20,596 bases of DNA from CAIKZZ01 sp035524595 (GCA_035524595.1 DATKOP010000013.1:1-20596); one strand, 5' to 3'; counted from the stretch's first letter, positions 1 through 7,208 are shown. The notes: generated by a model from the sequence alone, not told the origin. A program made the numbers and translations.

Positions 1-266
1 AGCAGCTGAACCCGCAGCCGGACAACCTGATCGTGATCACGGACGGCCTGCCGACCCAGGGCGCGCAGCCGCCCAGCAAGAAGCTCGTCGACGGCGACGA
101 CCGGCTGCGGTTCTTCGAGCGCGCGATCGCGGCGCTGCCGAAGCGGCTGCCGGTCAGCACCATCCTGCTGCCGATGGAGGGCGATCCGGCCGCGCCGAGC
201 GCGTTCTGGAACCTCGCCAAGGCGACCCAGGGCTCGTTCATGGCGCCCTCGAGGGACTGGCCATGA
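1..266 (+). CDS. vWA-domain protein, C-terminal end (5' truncated)
   Basis: This is the last 87 residues of a protein whose start lies left of the window; the open frame runs from base 3 with no stop before TGA at 264-266. The visible part holds a hydrophobic strand followed by ITDG, which matches the third metal-site (MIDAS) loop of von Willebrand A domains. It is followed by a helix (RLRFFERAIAALPKRLP), another strand (VSTILLPMEG) and a closing helix (FWNLAKATQGSF), the usual end of a vWA Rossmann-like fold. vWA domains bind partner proteins through a divalent cation. The next gene, 25 nt downstream on the same strand, is another vWA protein, so the two are probably co-transcribed and may act together. 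What lies N-terminal (membrane helix, other domains) cannot be seen. The family call is fairly safe; the function is unknown. Confidence 0.75.
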   Translation, partial: QLNPQPDNLIVITDGLPTQGAQPPSKKLVDGDDRLRFFERAIAALPKRLPVSTILLPMEGDPAAPSAFWNLAKATQGSFMAPSRDWP

Positions 267-291
267 GCGCGACCGGCGCCCGGGAGGCCGC

Positions 292-1314
292 ATGAGCCGC
301 ACCGCGACCGCGACCGCCGGCACCCGCGGCCGGCGCCGCGACCGGGACTTCCAGGTCTTCAGCATGTCGTTCCTCGACGCGATCTGCTGCGCGTTCGGGG
401 CGCTGATCCTGATCATGGTGCTCGCGCAGGTCGGCCGGCCGAAGGTCATCCAGGCGATCGACACCGACCTCGGCGGCCTGATCGCGAGGAGCGAGGCCGA
501 GCTCGAGAAGCTGAGGGGCGAGAGCGAGCTGCTGTCGCGCGACCTCCTCGGCCGCAAGGAGCAGGTGTCCGAGCTCAAGGACAAGCTCGCGCGCCTGCAG
601 GGCGAGCTGTCGACGATCAAGGGCCAGTACCAGGCCTCCAAGCAGGACGCTGCGGTCGCGGCCCAGCTCGAGGGCAAGCTGTCGGCGGCGCAGCAGACGC
701 TGACCTCGGAGATGGAGCGGCTGCTCGGGCAGAACTTCAAGCGCGCCAAGGACGCGCCGATCGGCGGCGTGCCCGTCGACAGCGAGTACGTCATCTTCCT
801 GATCGACACCTCGGGCTCGATGCAGAGCTACAGCTGGGGGCTCGCCAAGCAGAAGCTGCGCGAGGTGCTCGAGATGTACCCGCACCTGAAGGGCATCCAG
901 GTGATGTCCGACCAGGGCTACTACATGTTCGCCGAGTACCGCGGCAAGTGGATCCCCGACACGCCGGCGCGCCGCAAGGCGATCCTCGACTCGTTCAACG
1001 GCTGGAACGCGTTCTCGGCCTCGAGCCCGGCCGAGGGCATCATCGCCGCGATCCGCACCTTCTGGACGCCGGAGCACAAGATCAGCATCTACGTGTTCGG
1101 CGACGAGTTCACCGGCGCCTCGATCCAGCAGGTGGTCGACACCGTCGACCGGATCAACCGCAACGACCAGACCGGCGAGCGGGCGGTGCGCATCCACTAC
1201 ATCGGCTTCCCGCTCGACCCGCAGTACCCGCAGTTCACGAACATCCGCCTCGCGCAGCTGATGCGCATCATCTGCCAGCGCAATGGCGGTTCCTTCGTCG
1301 GGCTCGTACGCTAG
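292..1314 (+). CDS. Membrane-anchored vWA protein with ExbD/TolR-like N-terminal helix
   Basis: A 340-residue protein. A basic N-terminus (residues 1-19) precedes one hydrophobic helix (about 23-46) with an Asp at position 29 in the context SFLDA. This is placed like the proton-pathway Asp of ExbD/TolR (PFIDV/PLLDV). Residues 60-145 are rich in charged heptads (Glu, Lys, Leu), a likely periplasmic coiled coil. A vWA domain fills 165-340, with MIDAS motif DTSGS (D172, S174, S176) and a later Asp in VFGDEF (D271). The start has a purine-rich ribosome site (GGGAGG, 282-287). It lies 25 nt after another vWA gene and just before a lipoprotein gene. The visible parts suggest an inner-membrane protein projecting a metal-dependent adhesion domain into the periplasm. 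Coupling to a MotA/TolQ/ExbB-type motor is inference; no such gene is in the window. Confidence 0.8.
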   Translation: MSRTATATAGTRGRRRDRDFQVFSMSFLDAICCAFGALILIMVLAQVGRPKVIQAIDTDLGGLIARSEAELEKLRGESELLSRDLLGRKEQVSELKDKLARLQGELSTIKGQYQASKQDAAVAAQLEGKLSAAQQTLTSEMERLLGQNFKRAKDAPIGGVPVDSEYVIFLIDTSGSMQSYSWGLAKQKLREVLEMYPHLKGIQVMSDQGYYMFAEYRGKWIPDTPARRKAILDSFNGWNAFSASSPAEGIIAAIRTFWTPEHKISIYVFGDEFTGASIQQVVDTVDRINRNDQTGERAVRIHYIGFPLDPQYPQFTNIRLAQLMRIICQRNGGSFVGLVR

Positions 1315-1328
1315 CGCGGGGAGGGCGC

Positions 1329-2288
1329 GTGCGGCAGCAGACCTCGATGCGACAGCTTGCGGCGTGGGCCGCGCTCGCCGGCCTGGCGCTGCTCGCCGGC
1401 TGCGGCGGCGTGCACGTCACGGCCGAGAACACGCTGCCGCGGCCGCTGGTCGAGGAGCTGCCGCTGCGCGCCGGCGTCTACTACAGCGCCGAGTTCAGGA
1501 GCTACACCGCCCGCGAGAAACGCGCCGGGACGCAGTGGGAGATCATTCTCGGCGGCGCGCACGTCGCCGCAATCGACCGGCTGACGAAGGCGATGTTCGA
1601 GAGCGTCGTGACGGTGACCGAGCTCGGCAAGCCGCCGCCTGCGCCGCTCGACGTGGTGCTCGAGCCGCGCTTCGAGGAGTACTCGTTCCTGACGCCGCGC
1701 GACTCCGGCAGCGAGATCTACAGCGTCACGATCAAGTACCGCATCAACATCTACGACGGCGCGGCGCGCCTCATCGACTCGCTGGTGCTGACCGGCTTCG
1801 GCAACGAGCCCGCCGGCGCGCTGTCCTCCGGCGCGCCGCTCGCGGCCGCGACGCGCAAGGCGATGCGCGACGCCGGCGCCAAGTTCGCCGCGCAGTTCCC
1901 GGACCAGCCGGTGGTGCGCAAGCTGCTCCGGCACGAGCCGGTGCCGCCGATCGCGCCGGAGTCCGCGGCTGCCGAGGGCTCGGTTGGCGAGGTGCAGCCG
2001 GCGGCCGGCAAGCCCGCGCCGCCGGCACCGGCGTCGAAGCCGGCGGCCGCGGCAGCGGTACCGGCTGCCGTGGCGCCGGCCGCGGCGCCGCCGCCCCCGG
2101 CTGCGGCACCGGCGAGCGGCGCAGCGCCGGCCGCGGCGCCGCCCGTGCCACCGACCGCGGCGCCCGCACCGCCCCCCACGCCCGGGACCGGCCCGGCGGC
2201 GCCGGCCACGGCGCCCCCGGCGCAGGCGCCGCCACCGGACGTCCCACCGCCGTCGCCGCCGCCCGACCCGGCGCCGCCGCCGCGCTGA
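1329..2288 (+). CDS. Outer-membrane lipoprotein of unknown function with Pro/Ala-rich tail
   Basis: About 319 residues if GTG 1329 is used, or 313 from ATG 1347. GTG 1329 is preferred because GGGGAGGG at 1318-1325 sits just ahead of it, while ATG 1347 has no clear ribosome site. Both give the same mature protein. A short basic stretch and hydrophobic core end in the lipobox LLAGC, so the mature N-terminus is a lipidated Cys. Gly at +2 favours the outer membrane. The folded part (about 180 residues) has alternating strands such as LDVVLEPRFEEYSF and IYSVTIKYRINIYDG; I do not recognise the family. The last ~115 residues are almost only Pro and Ala, and could be a flexible spacer across the periplasm or cell wall. 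The gene starts 14 nt after the vWA gene and probably belongs to the same operon. It converges with the ABC ATPase gene, 12 nt between stops. Confidence 0.78.
   Translation: MRQQTSMRQLAAWAALAGLALLAGCGGVHVTAENTLPRPLVEELPLRAGVYYSAEFRSYTAREKRAGTQWEIILGGAHVAAIDRLTKAMFESVVTVTELGKPPPAPLDVVLEPRFEEYSFLTPRDSGSEIYSVTIKYRINIYDGAARLIDSLVLTGFGNEPAGALSSGAPLAAATRKAMRDAGAKFAAQFPDQPVVRKLLRHEPVPPIAPESAAAEGSVGEVQPAAGKPAPPAPASKPAAAAAVPAAVAPAAAPPPPAAAPASGAAPAAAPPVPPTAAPAPPPTPGTGPAAPATAPPAQAPPPDVPPPSPPPDPAPPPR
1938..2285 (+). repeat. Low-complexity Pro/Ala-coding tract
   Basis: The 3' third of the lipoprotein gene is an irregular run of GCG, CCG, GCC and CCC codons coding for Ala/Pro-rich sequence with scattered Gly, Ser and Thr. 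There is no exact tandem unit, so it is compositional low complexity rather than a true repeat array. Such tracts can vary in length by replication slippage. Confidence 0.7.
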
Positions 2289-2300
2289 GCGCGGCCCGGC

Positions 2301-3626
2301 TCAGGTCGGGTTCTCGAGGCTGAACGACCCCGTCTCGTCGTCGTAGGCGAAGGCCTCGGCGTAGCGCGCCCAGCTGACGATCGCGCGCAGCGTCTGCTCG
2401 GCGGCCTCCGGCGACATGTGGTCCTCGAGCTCGTCGAGGAAGCGGCTCTTGGGCGCCGCGTGGCTCGCGCGCTCGTCGAGCACGCGGCGGATGTGGGCCG
2501 CGAGCGGCACGTGCGCGAGCAGGTGGCGGGCGAACAGGCGCTTGCGTTCGTCGAGCGCCGAGTCGGCGAAGGCGAGCCCCTCCGGCGTCAGCTTCAGGTC
2601 GCCGCCCTCGACCTCGGCGAAGTGCAGCATCTGCAGCGTCTCGGCCACCGGGAACAGGTCGTCGATCTCGAGCTGCAGCTCGGAGGCGATCTCCGGCAGG
2701 TCGGCCTTGCCGGAGAACGGTGGCGCCGCGACCGTCTCGATGAGGCCGGACAGCAGGTTCGAGGAGACGCGCGCCAGCGTCTGGTCGATGCCGGTGCCGG
2801 CGGCGCGCTCGACGCGCAGCGGCGCGCCGCGGTGCGGCTTGGCGGTCATCTCGACGTAGATGCGCTCCACCAGCGCCGCGAATGCCGGGTCGAGCCGATC
2901 GCGCGGCCGCGGGATCGGCACCTCGATCGTCGAGACGATGCGCCCGGGGTTGGTGGCGAACACCAGGATGCGGTCGCACATCTGCACCGCCTCCTCGATG
3001 TTGTGGGTCACGAGGATCACGCCCTTGATCGGCATGCGCCCGTCCGACCACAGGTCGAGGAAGTCGGTGCGCAGCGTCTCGGCGGTCAGCACGTCGAGCG
3101 CCGAGAACGGCTCGTCCATCAGCAGGATGTTCGGGTGCACGACCAGCGCCCGCGCGAAGCCGACGCGCTGGCGCATGCCGCCCGAGAGCTCGCGCGGGTA
3201 GGCGGACTCGAAGCCGTCGAGGCCGATCAGGTCGATCGCCTCGAGCGAGCGGCGCCGGATCTCGTCGCGCGCGACGTGCAGCGCCTCGAGGCCGAGCGCG
3301 ACGTTCTCGTAGACCGTCAGCCACGGGAACAGCGCGAAGCTCTGGAACACCATCGCGATGCCGTCGGCGGGCGCGTCGATCGCCTTGCCGAGGTAGCGCA
3401 CCTCGCCGCCGGTCGGCTGCGCGAGCCCGGCGATCAGCCTGAGCAGCGTCGACTTGCCGGAGCCGGAGCGGCCCAGCAGGCCGACCACCTCGCCGGGCCG
3501 CAGCGCGAGGCTGACGTCGTCGAGCACCAGCAGCTCGCCGCCGTCGCCGCGCGGGAAGGTCTTGCGCGCGTGCACGACCTCGAGCAGCGGCGCGGTCTCG
3601 ACATTCGGCTTGAGGTTGGCGTTCAT
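2301..3626 (-). CDS. NitT/TauT-type ABC transporter ATPase with C-terminal AAA-associated domain
   Basis: A 441-residue ATPase that powers the permease encoded directly upstream (4 nt gap). The ABC domain spans about residues 14-240: Walker A GRSGSGKST (52-60), Q-loop Gln95, signature LSGGMRQR (147-154), Walker B ILLMDEP (167-173) and switch His208. The closest pattern is the nitrate/sulfonate/taurine ATPase group (VFQSFALFPWLTVYENV). Residues about 300-441 form an extra helical, winged-helix-like domain (LTPEGLAFADS, then LFARHLLAHVPLAAHI), matching the AAA-associated C-terminal domain found in a subset of these ATPases, where it may sense or regulate. ATG 3626 was chosen because upstream in-frame starts would overlap the permease gene and add residues lacking family features. 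The substrate cannot be read from the sequence. Confidence 0.9.
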   Translation of the reverse strand: MNANLKPNVETAPLLEVVHARKTFPRGDGGELLVLDDVSLALRPGEVVGLLGRSGSGKSTLLRLIAGLAQPTGGEVRYLGKAIDAPADGIAMVFQSFALFPWLTVYENVALGLEALHVARDEIRRRSLEAIDLIGLDGFESAYPRELSGGMRQRVGFARALVVHPNILLMDEPFSALDVLTAETLRTDFLDLWSDGRMPIKGVILVTHNIEEAVQMCDRILVFATNPGRIVSTIEVPIPRPRDRLDPAFAALVERIYVEMTAKPHRGAPLRVERAAGTGIDQTLARVSSNLLSGLIETVAAPPFSGKADLPEIASELQLEIDDLFPVAETLQMLHFAEVEGGDLKLTPEGLAFADSALDERKRLFARHLLAHVPLAAHIRRVLDERASHAAPKSRFLDELEDHMSPEAAEQTLRAIVSWARYAEAFAYDDETGSFSLENPT

Positions 3627-3630
3627 GGGG

Positions 3631-5355
3631 TCACGACAGGCGGAACTTGCGTTCCGCATAGTAGTAGAGGGGCCGCCACAGCAGGCGGTTGATCAGCAGC
3701 ACGTACAGGCTCATCGTCACGACGCCGAGCACGATGCGGTGGAAGTCGCCGGCGGTGGTGGCGTTGGCGATGTAGGCGCCGAGGCCCGCGGCCTCGACCT
3801 TCTCGTCGCCCCAGCTCGCGACCTCGGCGACGATGCTGGCGTTCCAGGAGCCGCCGGAGGCGGTCAGCGCGCCGGTCACGTAGTACGGGAACACCGCCGG
3901 CAGCGCGATGCGCCGCCACCACAGCCAGCCGCGGACCCGCAGGTTGGTCGCCACGTGGCGCATCTCGCCCGGGATCGCCGCGGCGCCGGCGATCACGTTG
4001 AACAGGATGTACCACTGCGTGCCGAGGATCATCAGCGGACTCAGCCAGACGTCGGCGTTGAGGCGCCAGCTGACGATGCCGAACACGGCCACCGGGAACA
4101 GCAGGTTGGCGGGAAAGGCCGCCATGAACTGCGCCACCGGCTGCACGATGCGCGCGACCGCGGGCCTCAGGCCGACGTAGACGCCGATCGGCACCCAGAC
4201 GAGGCTCGCGATCGCGATCAGCAGGAACACCCGCAGCATGGTCACCGCGCCGAGCGCGACCGTGGTGCCGATGTCCCGCGCGCCGAGCTCGGGCGCGAGG
4301 AAGCGGCCGGCCTGCCAGACGGCGAGCGCGAGCAGCAGGCCGACCACCGCGATCGCGGCCAGGTCGAGGCGGCGCGCGTGCTCGCGCGTCTCGAAGCGCA
4401 CGGCGCCGGGCGCGGTGCGGATCGCGGCGCCGACGCTGCGCGCCACGCGCCTCAGCCAGCGCAGGAAGCGCGCCACCAGGATCGAGCTGCCGAGCGCCTC
4501 CAGCACCCACGAGCGCGGCGGCGTCGTGCCCGGCTCCTGCTCGAAGCGAAAGCGATCGGCGTAGGCAACGAGCGGCCGGAACAGCAGCTGGTCGTACACC
4601 AGGATGACCGCCAGCATGGTCGCGATCGCCCAGCCGACCGCGGCCAGGTTCTTCCTCTCGATCGCGAGCGCGATGTAGGAGCCGATCCCCGGCAGCGTCA
4701 GGTTCGTCGAGCCGACGCTGATCGCCTCGGAGGCGACCACGAAGAACCAGCCGCCGGACATCGACATCATCATGTTCCAGATGAGCGGCGGCATCGCGAA
4801 CGGCACCTCGAGCCGCCAGAAGCGCGCCCAGGCGGACAGCCGGAAGCTGCGCGCCGCCTCGCTGAGCTCGGTCGGCACGGTGCGCAGGCTCTGGTAGAAG
4901 CTGAACGCCATGTTCCAGGCCTGGCTGGTGAAGATCGCGAACACGGCCGCGAACTCCGCGCCGAGCACGCGGCCCGGGGCCAGCGACAGGAAGAACACCA
5001 CCGTCACCGAGATGAAGCCGAGGATCGGCACCGACTGCAGGATGTCGAGCAGCGGCACCAGGAGCCGCCCGGCGCGCGGGCTCTTGGCCGCCCAGGTCGC
5101 GTAGCTGAACGTGAACGCGAGCGACAGCGCGAGCGCCGCCAGCATCCTGAGCGTGGTGCGGGCCGCGTATGCGGGCAGCTGCCAGGGGCTGAGCGACACC
5201 GGGCTCACTTCCAGCGTCGCGAGCGGCGCGAGCACGCCGTGGCTGCCCTCGGCGAAGAACGCCAGCAGGCCGACCACCAGCAAGAGCGCGATCAGGTCAA
5301 AGCGCGACGGGGCGCCGCGGCTCGCGGTATTCCAGGCAGTGGGGCTCTGCGGCAT
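3631..5355 (-). CDS. Fused two-module ABC transporter permease (NitT/TauT type)
   Basis: A 574-residue inner-membrane protein containing two consecutive permease modules, so one polypeptide can supply both membrane halves. Module 1 (about 20-270) has an EAA-type ATPase-coupling loop (SEAARSFRLSAWARFWRLEV, from 165). Module 2 (about 330-574) has a matching loop around 463-486 (RHVATNLRVRGWLWWRRIAL). Each module ends with a similar tail, FRPLVAYADRFRFE (259-272) and WRPLYYYAERKFRLS (560-574), visible evidence of internal duplication. The first ATG (5355) was chosen over an upstream TTG because the latter adds a non-hydrophobic extension. The stop is 4 nt before the ATPase start, so the two are surely co-transcribed. 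The porin gene ends 90 nt upstream on the same strand. No substrate-binding protein is encoded nearby. Confidence 0.9.
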   Translation of the reverse strand: MPQSPTAWNTASRGAPSRFDLIALLLVVGLLAFFAEGSHGVLAPLATLEVSPVSLSPWQLPAYAARTTLRMLAALALSLAFTFSYATWAAKSPRAGRLLVPLLDILQSVPILGFISVTVVFFLSLAPGRVLGAEFAAVFAIFTSQAWNMAFSFYQSLRTVPTELSEAARSFRLSAWARFWRLEVPFAMPPLIWNMMMSMSGGWFFVVASEAISVGSTNLTLPGIGSYIALAIERKNLAAVGWAIATMLAVILVYDQLLFRPLVAYADRFRFEQEPGTTPPRSWVLEALGSSILVARFLRWLRRVARSVGAAIRTAPGAVRFETREHARRLDLAAIAVVGLLLALAVWQAGRFLAPELGARDIGTTVALGAVTMLRVFLLIAIASLVWVPIGVYVGLRPAVARIVQPVAQFMAAFPANLLFPVAVFGIVSWRLNADVWLSPLMILGTQWYILFNVIAGAAAIPGEMRHVATNLRVRGWLWWRRIALPAVFPYYVTGALTASGGSWNASIVAEVASWGDEKVEAAGLGAYIANATTAGDFHRIVLGVVTMSLYVLLINRLLWRPLYYYAERKFRLS

Positions 5356-5445
5356 GGGGGCGAGCGCGAATGCGGGCGGTCCGGGGCGGCAAACAGGCGC
5401 CGCAGTCTGACACAACCGCCCGCGCGCTCAACCCCCGGGGCGCGC

Positions 5446-6810
5446 TCAGAACTGCGCGTGCAGGCGCAGTGCCAGCACCGACACCGGGCCGCGGTCGCGG
5501 TTGTAGGCCGGGTGGTTCACACATTGGTAATCCAGCGTCACCTGCACCGGGCCCGCGACCCTGGCCGCGTAGTAGGTCTCGAGGACCTGTTCGTGGCCCG
5601 CGTTCGGCAGCCGCCCGTCGCCGATCAGCAGCCCGAGCCCGCCGGCGTCGAGGTAGCGGCGCCGGGCGGACGAGATCGCGCTGTCGATGAGCGCGAGGCC
5701 GAGCGTGTCGCCGGCGCGCGCCCAGCGCCGCCCGCCGAGCGACAGGCCCGCCGCGAGCGCGCGGTCGATGTCGGTGAACTCGTAGGTCTCGACGTTGCCG
5801 GCCGCGCCGCCGGCGCGCACGAACAGGCCGAGGTCCGCGGCGAGCTGCTGCTCGAGCGAGAGGCCCCCGCCCAGGCGGCTGCGGTAGCGGCGCACCGCGG
5901 CGATGTCGACCGGGTTGCCCGTGGCCTCGGCCTGCTGCACGGCCTCGTCGAGCAGGCCCATCCGGCCGCGGCTGTCGAAGCCCGTCACGAGCACCCGGCC
6001 GGGCTGGCCGCCGAGCTCGTAGCGCCGCTCGAGCTCGGCGAGCAGCTGGAACTGGTGGCCGCCGGGGTCGAGGTGCTCGCTGTTGGGGACGCTCGACAGC
6101 GCGAACACGCCGCCGCGCAGCGTCCACGGGCCCTGGTACCACTCGACGCTGGCGCCGACCGTGTAGCCCCAGGCGTCGGCGGCGTAGTCGAAGCTGCCGG
6201 TGTCGATCGCGGCCCAGTTCAGGAAGTCGGCGTGCGAGTCGTGCGCGTAGCGGTTGGTGTCGAAGACGTCGCCGACGCTGAACTTGCCGAGCGTCACCAC
6301 CACCCGGTCGGGGCTCGCGCGGCCGCCGAGCGCCAAGAGCCCCGCCTCGAGCGGCTCGCGGCGCTCGTCGAGGTCGATGGTCTGGCGCACGAACAGTCGC
6401 GGCAGCCGCAGGTACGGCTCCTTGCGCCCGACCTTGTAGGCCTCGCCGCTCGGGAAGGCCGCGAGGCCGAGCGTGTCGTCGAGGCCGAAGCCCTGGTCCA
6501 GCTCCGGCACCAGCCAGCCCTCGGCGCCGGGCCAGAGCCGCGCGCCGAGGAACAGGGTCGCGTCGAAGGTCTCGCGGCCCTGGTCGGGCGTCAGGCTGTT
6601 GGGCCCGCGGTACGGGGCGTGGAAGGCGTTGGTCTCCTGCTCGACGAAGGTCGTCTGGCCGTGGACCGCGAACTCGGGCTGCGGGTCCGCGGCCGCCGCC
6701 TCGCCGGCCGCCGCGCCGGCTGCGCCGGCGAGCAGGACGGCGAGCGCCGCGACGGCGGGGGTCGCGGCGCGGCGGCTCGGGGCAGGGTGGCGGGGGCGGG
6801 CGGTCGGCAT
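5446..6810 (-). CDS. Outer-membrane porin, OprB-like
   Basis: A 454-residue protein with a signal peptide: basic MPTARPRHPAPSRR, a hydrophobic core, and cleavage near the Ala-rich stretch AAAADP. The mature part begins VHGQTTFVEQ and shows many short alternating strands with aromatic girdles (for example SVEWYQGPWTLRGGVFAL), and it ends in Phe, as outer-membrane barrels do. The C-terminal run YYAARVAGPVQVTLDYQ...NHPAYNRDRGPV resembles OprB-type carbohydrate-selective porins, though specificity cannot be inferred and the name carbohydrate porin may mislead here. ATG 6810 is preferred over a TTG at 6882 because it begins directly with the signal peptide. It is the first gene of a same-strand block with an ABC permease and ATPase, and is divergent from a metal-sensor-type repressor. 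Confidence 0.8.
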   Translation of the reverse strand: MPTARPRHPAPSRRAATPAVAALAVLLAGAAGAAAGEAAAADPQPEFAVHGQTTFVEQETNAFHAPYRGPNSLTPDQGRETFDATLFLGARLWPGAEGWLVPELDQGFGLDDTLGLAAFPSGEAYKVGRKEPYLRLPRLFVRQTIDLDERREPLEAGLLALGGRASPDRVVVTLGKFSVGDVFDTNRYAHDSHADFLNWAAIDTGSFDYAADAWGYTVGASVEWYQGPWTLRGGVFALSSVPNSEHLDPGGHQFQLLAELERRYELGGQPGRVLVTGFDSRGRMGLLDEAVQQAEATGNPVDIAAVRRYRSRLGGGLSLEQQLAADLGLFVRAGGAAGNVETYEFTDIDRALAAGLSLGGRRWARAGDTLGLALIDSAISSARRRYLDAGGLGLLIGDGRLPNAGHEQVLETYYAARVAGPVQVTLDYQCVNHPAYNRDRGPVSVLALRLHAQF

Positions 6811-6876
6811 CGCAGTCGGTCTCGCGGCCGCGGGGCGTCCGGCGGGCCCCCCGCCGGAGGCCCGTCCGGCCTGGGC

Positions 6877-6906
6877 TTGCAAAGGTATACTCCCCTACCC
6901 TATATT
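6877..6906 (+). promoter_or_regulatory. Sigma70-like promoter for the CsoR/RcnR-family repressor
   Basis: The -35 box TTGCAA (6877-6882) and the -10 box TATATT (6901-6906) are separated by 18 nt. The predicted start near 6913 leaves a very short leader before the AGAGGAGAGG ribosome site. This is one of the few AT-rich spots in the window. Confidence 0.6.
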
Positions 6907-6911
6907 GTCCA
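6884..6911 (-). promoter_or_regulatory. Sigma70-like promoter toward the porin/ABC genes
   Basis: On the minus strand TGGACA (6911-6906) and TATACC (6889-6884) are separated by 16 nt. This promoter lies face to face with the repressor promoter and shares bases with its -10 box. The predicted transcript would have a leader of roughly 65 nt before the porin ATG at 6810. Confidence 0.45.
6886..6905. promoter_or_regulatory. Candidate operator for a CsoR/RcnR-family repressor
   Basis: TATACTCCCCTACCCTATAT is a C/G tract flanked on both sides by TATA-type ends. It has the general layout of operators bound by RcnR/FrmR/DmeR-type repressors (a G/C tract between TACT- or AGTA-like ends). It lies within the spacers of both divergent promoters, so a bound repressor would block both. 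Assignment is by resemblance and position only. Confidence 0.5.
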
Positions 6912-6926
6912 GAGGAGAGGGCGCCG

Positions 6927-7208
6927 ATGGGTCACGTTGCGCGCGACAAGGTCAAGCTGCTCAACCGGCTCAGGCGGCTGCGCGGCCAGATCGAGGCGAT
7001 CGAGCGCGCCGTCGGCGCCGACGAGGAGTGCGCCGGCGTGCTCGGCCAGGCGACCTCGGCGCGCGGCGCGCTCGACGGCTTCATCGCCGAGGTGATCGAG
7101 GACCACATCCGCGAGCACATGCTCGACCCGCGCGCCGGCCCGGGCGATCCGCGGGTCGCGGCCGCCGAGGAGCTGGTCGAGATCGTGCACCAGTACCTCA
7201 AGAAGTGA
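6927..7208 (+). CDS. CsoR/RcnR-family metal-sensing transcriptional repressor
   Basis: A 93-residue all-helical protein of the CsoR/RcnR/FrmR family (DUF156), which binds DNA as a tetramer and releases it on ligand binding. The family hallmarks are clear: the basic first helix KVKLLNRLRRLRGQIEAIER, the Cys-containing second helix, and a C-terminal VHQYLK. Residues His3, Cys35, His60 and His64 are all present. This is the Ni(II)/Co(II) ligand set of RcnR; FrmR-type formaldehyde sensors keep Cys35 but lack the His3/His64 pair. The CsoR copper triad (Cys, His, Cys) is not met because the second Cys is replaced. A strong ribosome site, AGAGGAGAGG (6911-6920), precedes the ATG. It probably represses itself and the divergent porin/ABC block; ligand identity is inferred from residues only. 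Confidence 0.92.
   Translation: MGHVARDKVKLLNRLRRLRGQIEAIERAVGADEECAGVLGQATSARGALDGFIAEVIEDHIREHMLDPRAGPGDPRVAAAEELVEIVHQYLKK

Noticed and set aside
948..1328. Longer start for the lipoprotein, within the vWA gene
   Set aside because: It would overlap the vWA gene in another frame and bury the signal peptide and lipobox inside the protein.
1938..2285. The Pro/Ala coding stretch as a tandem repeat or CRISPR-like array
   Set aside because: There is no constant repeat unit or spacer length; it is biased codon composition only.
5447..6142. Minus-strand open frame inside the porin gene, alternative to the porin
   Set aside because: It is in a different frame, Arg/Ala/Pro-rich, and lacks the strand pattern and terminal Phe found in the chosen frame.
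3454..7095. A 1213-codon open frame on the plus strand, antisense to the ATPase, permease and porin genes
   Set aside because: It is a composition artefact of high GC on the strand opposite real genes. Its translation is low-complexity (Arg, Ala, Glu, His, Asp rich) with no domain, and three recognisable genes occupy the other strand.
6927..7208. Assignment of the small repressor as a formaldehyde sensor (FrmR) or copper sensor (CsoR)
   Set aside because: His3 and His64 together with Cys35 and His60 match the Ni/Co set better; the second Cys of the copper triad is absent. No formaldehyde dehydrogenase or copper ATPase genes are nearby. FrmR-like behaviour is not wholly excluded.
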